Below, piece after piece: positions 6,453 to 9,201 of a stretch of 9,201 nucleotides of DNA; position 1 is the stretch's first letter; each line of letters opens with the position of its first letter. Under the pieces are notes generated by a model. The model saw only the letters and a program-made list of their open reading frames with translations, did no database searches and was not told the origin of the DNA. Location of the stretch: NCBI GenBank assembly GCA_021798235.1, contig JAJZMO010000116.1, positions 1-9,201 on the forward strand, given 5' to 3'. A program made the position numbers and the translations under genes. This DNA comes from Acidobacteriota bacterium (lineage in GTDB: Bacteria > Acidobacteriota > Terriglobia > Terriglobales > Acidobacteriaceae).

Positions 6453-9201
6453 GTCCATCGCGCATCTTCATCGAGCGGCCTGTTGCCACGACGCTGCTGA
6501 TGGCCGCCATTTTTCTGGCGGGCCTGATCGCCTACACGCAGTTGCCGGTCTCGGCGCTGCCCGAGGTCGACTACCCCACAATTCAGGTCACCACGTTTTA
6601 TCCCGGAGCGAGTCCCGATGTGATGGCCAGCTCCGTGACTGCGCCGCTGGAGCGCCAGTTCGGCCAGATGCCCGGCCTGAATCAGATGACCTCGATCAGC
6701 TCCTTTACCGGATCGGTCATCACGCTGCAATTTGATCTGAACGAGAACATCGACGTGGCCGAGCAGGAGGTGCAGGCGGCCATCAACGCCGCAGGAACCT
6801 ATCTGCCCGTCGACCTGCCCAACCCGCCGATCTACAGCAAGGTGAACCCGGCGGACTTCCCCATTCTTACGCTGGCGCTCACCTCCAACACGCTGCCGCT
6901 GAGCACGGTCGAAGACCTGGCCGACACCATGCTGGCGCAGAAGATTTCGCAACTCTCCGGCGTGGGCCTGGTTTCGATTGCGGGTGGCGAAAAGCCTGCC
7001 GTGCGCGTGCAGGCCAACCCGATGGCGCTGGCCTCCTATGACCTGAGCCTGGAGGATCTGCGCACGGCGCTGGCCGCGACCAACGTCAACCAGGCCAAGG
7101 GCAACCTGAACGGACGCCTGCAATCCTTCACCATCAATGACAACGATCAGCTGACCTCGGCGCAGCAATATGATCCGGTGGTCATCGCCTATCGCAATGG
7201 CTCGCCCGTGCGACTGTCCGACGTGGCGGCGGCGATTAACGGCCCAGAGAACTCTGAAGAATCGGCGTGGATGAATGATGCGCCCGCCGTGATTTTGAAT
7301 GTGCAGCGCCAACCGGGCGCCAACATCATCACGGTGGTGGATCGCATCCGCAAGGTGCTGCCGCAGTTGCAGGCCAGCCTGCCCACCAGCGTGCACCTGG
7401 TTGTGCTCACCGACCGCACGGAGACGATTCGCGCCTCCGTCCACGACGTGCAATTTGAAATGATGCTCACCATCGCGCTGGTGGTGATGGTGATCTTTCT
7501 ATTCTTGCGCAATCTGGCCGCGACGGTGATTCCCAGCGTGGCCGTGCCGCTGTCGATTGTTGGCACCTTTTGCGTGATGTATCTGCTGGGCTACACGCTG
7601 GACAATCTTTCGCTGATGGCGCTGACCATCTCCACCGGCTTTGTGGTGGATGACGCCATCGTGATGATTGAAAACATCGCGCGATATTTAGAGGCGGGCG
7701 AAACACCCATGCAGGCGGCGTTGAAGGGCGCATCGCAGATCGGCTTCACCATCGTCTCGCTGACCATCTCGCTGATCGCCGTGTTGATCCCGCTGCTCTT
7801 TATGGGCGATGTGGTGGGCCGACTCTTCCGCGAGTTTGCCGTCACGTTGGCAGTGACGATTTTGGTCTCAGCCTTCATCTCGCTGACGCTGACGCCGATG
7901 ATGTGCTCGCGCCTGCTGCGCCACAAGCCGGAGCACGAACAGAGCCGCTTCTATCACTTCACAGAGCGCTTCTACACCTGGGTGATTGCGCAGTATGGCA
8001 AATCGCTGCGCTGGGTGCTGCGCTATCGCACAGCCACGCTGCTGGTCACGCTGGCCACGCTGGTGCTCACGCTGGTGATGTATGTCTACGTGCCCAAAGG
8101 ATTCTTTCCGCCACAGGATACCGGCGTGATTCTGGGCATCTCCGAAGCGCCGCAAACGATCTCTTTTGCCGCCATGGCCGAGCGGCAGCGCGCGCTGGCC
8201 CGCGTCGTGCTGCAAGACCCCGATGTGGAGAGCCTGTCTTCCTTTATCGGCGTGGATGGCACCAACATGGAGTTGAACAGCGGACGCATTCAGATCAATC
8301 TGAAGCCGCACGACCAGCGCAAATCGACGGCGCTGGAGATCATTCGCCGCTTGCAGCCGAAGGTGAACGCCGTGCCGGGCATTCAGCTCTTCTTGCAGCC
8401 GCTGCAAGACCTGACGGTGGAAGACCGCGTGAGCCGCACGCAATATCAGTACACGCTGGAAGACGCCAACGCAGCGGAGCTGGCCAATTGGGCACCGCGC
8501 TTTTTGGATAAATTGCAAGCCCTGCCGCAGTTGCGCGATGTGGCCACCGACCAGCAGAACGATGGCTTGGAAGCCATGCTGGTGATTGACCGCGATACGG
8601 CCTCGCGCCTTGGTATTGACCCCTCGGACATCGACAACACGCTCTACGATGCCTTCGGCCAGCGGCTGGTCTCGACGATTTTCACGCAGTTGAACCAGTA
8701 TCACGTCGTGTTGGAAGTTGCGCCCGAGTATCAGAAGAACCCAACCGATCTGGGCAATCTGTATGTGAAGTCTGCCAGCGGCCAGCAGGTTCCGCTGAGT
8801 GAATTTACGCATTACGAGCAACGGCGCACCTCGCTGGCGATCAACCACCAAGGGCAGTTCCCGGTCGTCACGCTCTCCTTCAACCTTGCGCCGGGCGCGT
8901 CGCTCGGCCAAGCGGTCGAGGCCATCAACCAAGTGAAGGCCAGCCTGCACATGCCCGCTTCGATCGATGGAGCCTTTCAAGGCACGGCGGCATCCTTTTT
9001 GGCTTCGCTCTCGAATGAGCCGCTCTTGATTCTGGCGGCCATCGTCACGGTCTACATCGTGCTGGGCGTTTTGTATGAGAGCTACATTCATCCGCTGACG
9101 ATTCTCTCCACGCTGCCCTCGGCAGGCGTGGGCGCGTTGCTGGCGCTGCAAATCTTCCACATGGATTTGGATGTGATCGGCCTGATCGGCATCATCTTGC
9201 T
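6449..9201 (+). CDS. RND efflux inner-membrane transporter, MdtB/MdtC-like (3' end outside window)
   Basis: Proton-driven export pump of the hydrophobe/amphiphile efflux (HAE1) family. The frame starts at GTG 6449, giving [18 protein letters not shown], and stays open to the window edge: 917 codons, so roughly 120 residues of a usual 1,040 are missing. Shine-Dalgarno AGGGA at 6436-6440 lies 8 bases before the GTG, and GTGA overlaps the adaptor's stop by 4 bases, implying translational coupling. Visible landmarks are the first transmembrane helix after [11 protein letters not shown]; porter-domain motifs such as YPGASPDVM (51-59) and LEQ-type [10 protein letters not shown]; the proton-relay aspartates Asp401-Asp402 in [13 protein letters not shown] (397-409) on helix 4; GFFPPQDTG (551-559) at the start of the second periplasmic half; and [18 protein letters not shown] (876-893), characteristic of MdtB/MdtC. 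All key residues are present, so it looks functional. In E. coli a second RND subunit (MdtC) follows; whether that holds here lies beyond the window. Substrate cannot be told from sequence. Confidence 0.95.
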   Translation, partial: MSPSRIFIERPVATTLLMAAIFLAGLIAYTQLPVSALPEVDYPTIQVTTFYPGASPDVMASSVTAPLERQFGQMPGLNQMTSISSFTGSVITLQFDLNENIDVAEQEVQAAINAAGTYLPVDLPNPPIYSKVNPADFPILTLALTSNTLPLSTVEDLADTMLAQKISQLSGVGLVSIAGGEKPAVRVQANPMALASYDLSLEDLRTALAATNVNQAKGNLNGRLQSFTINDNDQLTSAQQYDPVVIAYRNGSPVRLSDVAAAINGPENSEESAWMNDAPAVILNVQRQPGANIITVVDRIRKVLPQLQASLPTSVHLVVLTDRTETIRASVHDVQFEMMLTIALVVMVIFLFLRNLAATVIPSVAVPLSIVGTFCVMYLLGYTLDNLSLMALTISTGFVVDDAIVMIENIARYLEAGETPMQAALKGASQIGFTIVSLTISLIAVLIPLLFMGDVVGRLFREFAVTLAVTILVSAFISLTLTPMMCSRLLRHKPEHEQSRFYHFTERFYTWVIAQYGKSLRWVLRYRTATLLVTLATLVLTLVMYVYVPKGFFPPQDTGVILGISEAPQTISFAAMAERQRALARVVLQDPDVESLSSFIGVDGTNMELNSGRIQINLKPHDQRKSTALEIIRRLQPKVNAVPGIQLFLQPLQDLTVEDRVSRTQYQYTLEDANAAELANWAPRFLDKLQALPQLRDVATDQQNDGLEAMLVIDRDTASRLGIDPSDIDNTLYDAFGQRLVSTIFTQLNQYHVVLEVAPEYQKNPTDLGNLYVKSASGQQVPLSEFTHYEQRRTSLAINHQGQFPVVTLSFNLAPGASLGQAVEAINQVKASLHMPASIDGAFQGTAASFLASLSNEPLLILAAIVTVYIVLGVLYESYIHPLTILSTLPSAGVGALLALQIFHMDLDVIGLIGIIL

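Noticed and set aside
7868..9160. Minus-strand open frame of 430 codons
   Set aside because: It lies wholly within the RND transporter gene, whose motifs are unmistakable; the minus-strand product is His/Gln/Arg-rich, typical of a shadow frame. The same holds for 6419-7453.

Overview
The window is a dense, GC-rich stretch of bacterial chromosome with no tRNA, rRNA, CRISPR array or insertion sequence that I can see. It carries seven complete genes and one gene cut off by the right edge. Protein style and gene content (an MdtA/MdtB-type RND pump, a HAD-UbiA fusion, and the yceD-rpmF-plsX-fabD block) suggest a Gram-negative, diderm bacterium. My best guess is an Acidobacteriota member of the Acidobacteriaceae/Terriglobia type; this rests on recall of similar proteins, not on a search.

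Layout: (1) 100-408, plus strand, a small Rieske [2Fe-2S] ferredoxin-like protein. It converges on the next block with only 3 bases between stop codons. (2) 4873 down to 412, minus strand, a tightly packed five-gene operon. In transcription order it holds a HAD-hydrolase/UbiA prenyltransferase fusion, a YceD/DUF177 protein, ribosomal protein L32 (rpmF), phosphate acyltransferase (plsX) and malonyl-CoA:ACP transacylase (fabD). Gaps between these genes are about 7 to 43 bases. (3) 4874-5141, a divergent intergenic region. (4) 5142 to the right edge, plus strand, an efflux operon: a membrane-fusion protein (MdtA-like) overlapping by 4 bases an RND inner-membrane transporter (MdtB/MdtC-like) that continues past base 9201.

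Functionally, the minus-strand operon couples ribosome assembly (YceD, L32) with the start of phospholipid synthesis (PlsX) and of fatty-acid elongation (FabD), a widely conserved association. What is less usual is that it is headed by a membrane prenyltransferase resembling decaprenyl-phosphate phosphoribosyltransferase. The plus-strand operon would form a tripartite drug or metabolite exporter with an outer-membrane channel encoded elsewhere. I found no clear sign of a wholly new system. The points most worth a second look are the HAD-UbiA fusion and its operon position, and a dyad in the divergent promoter region.
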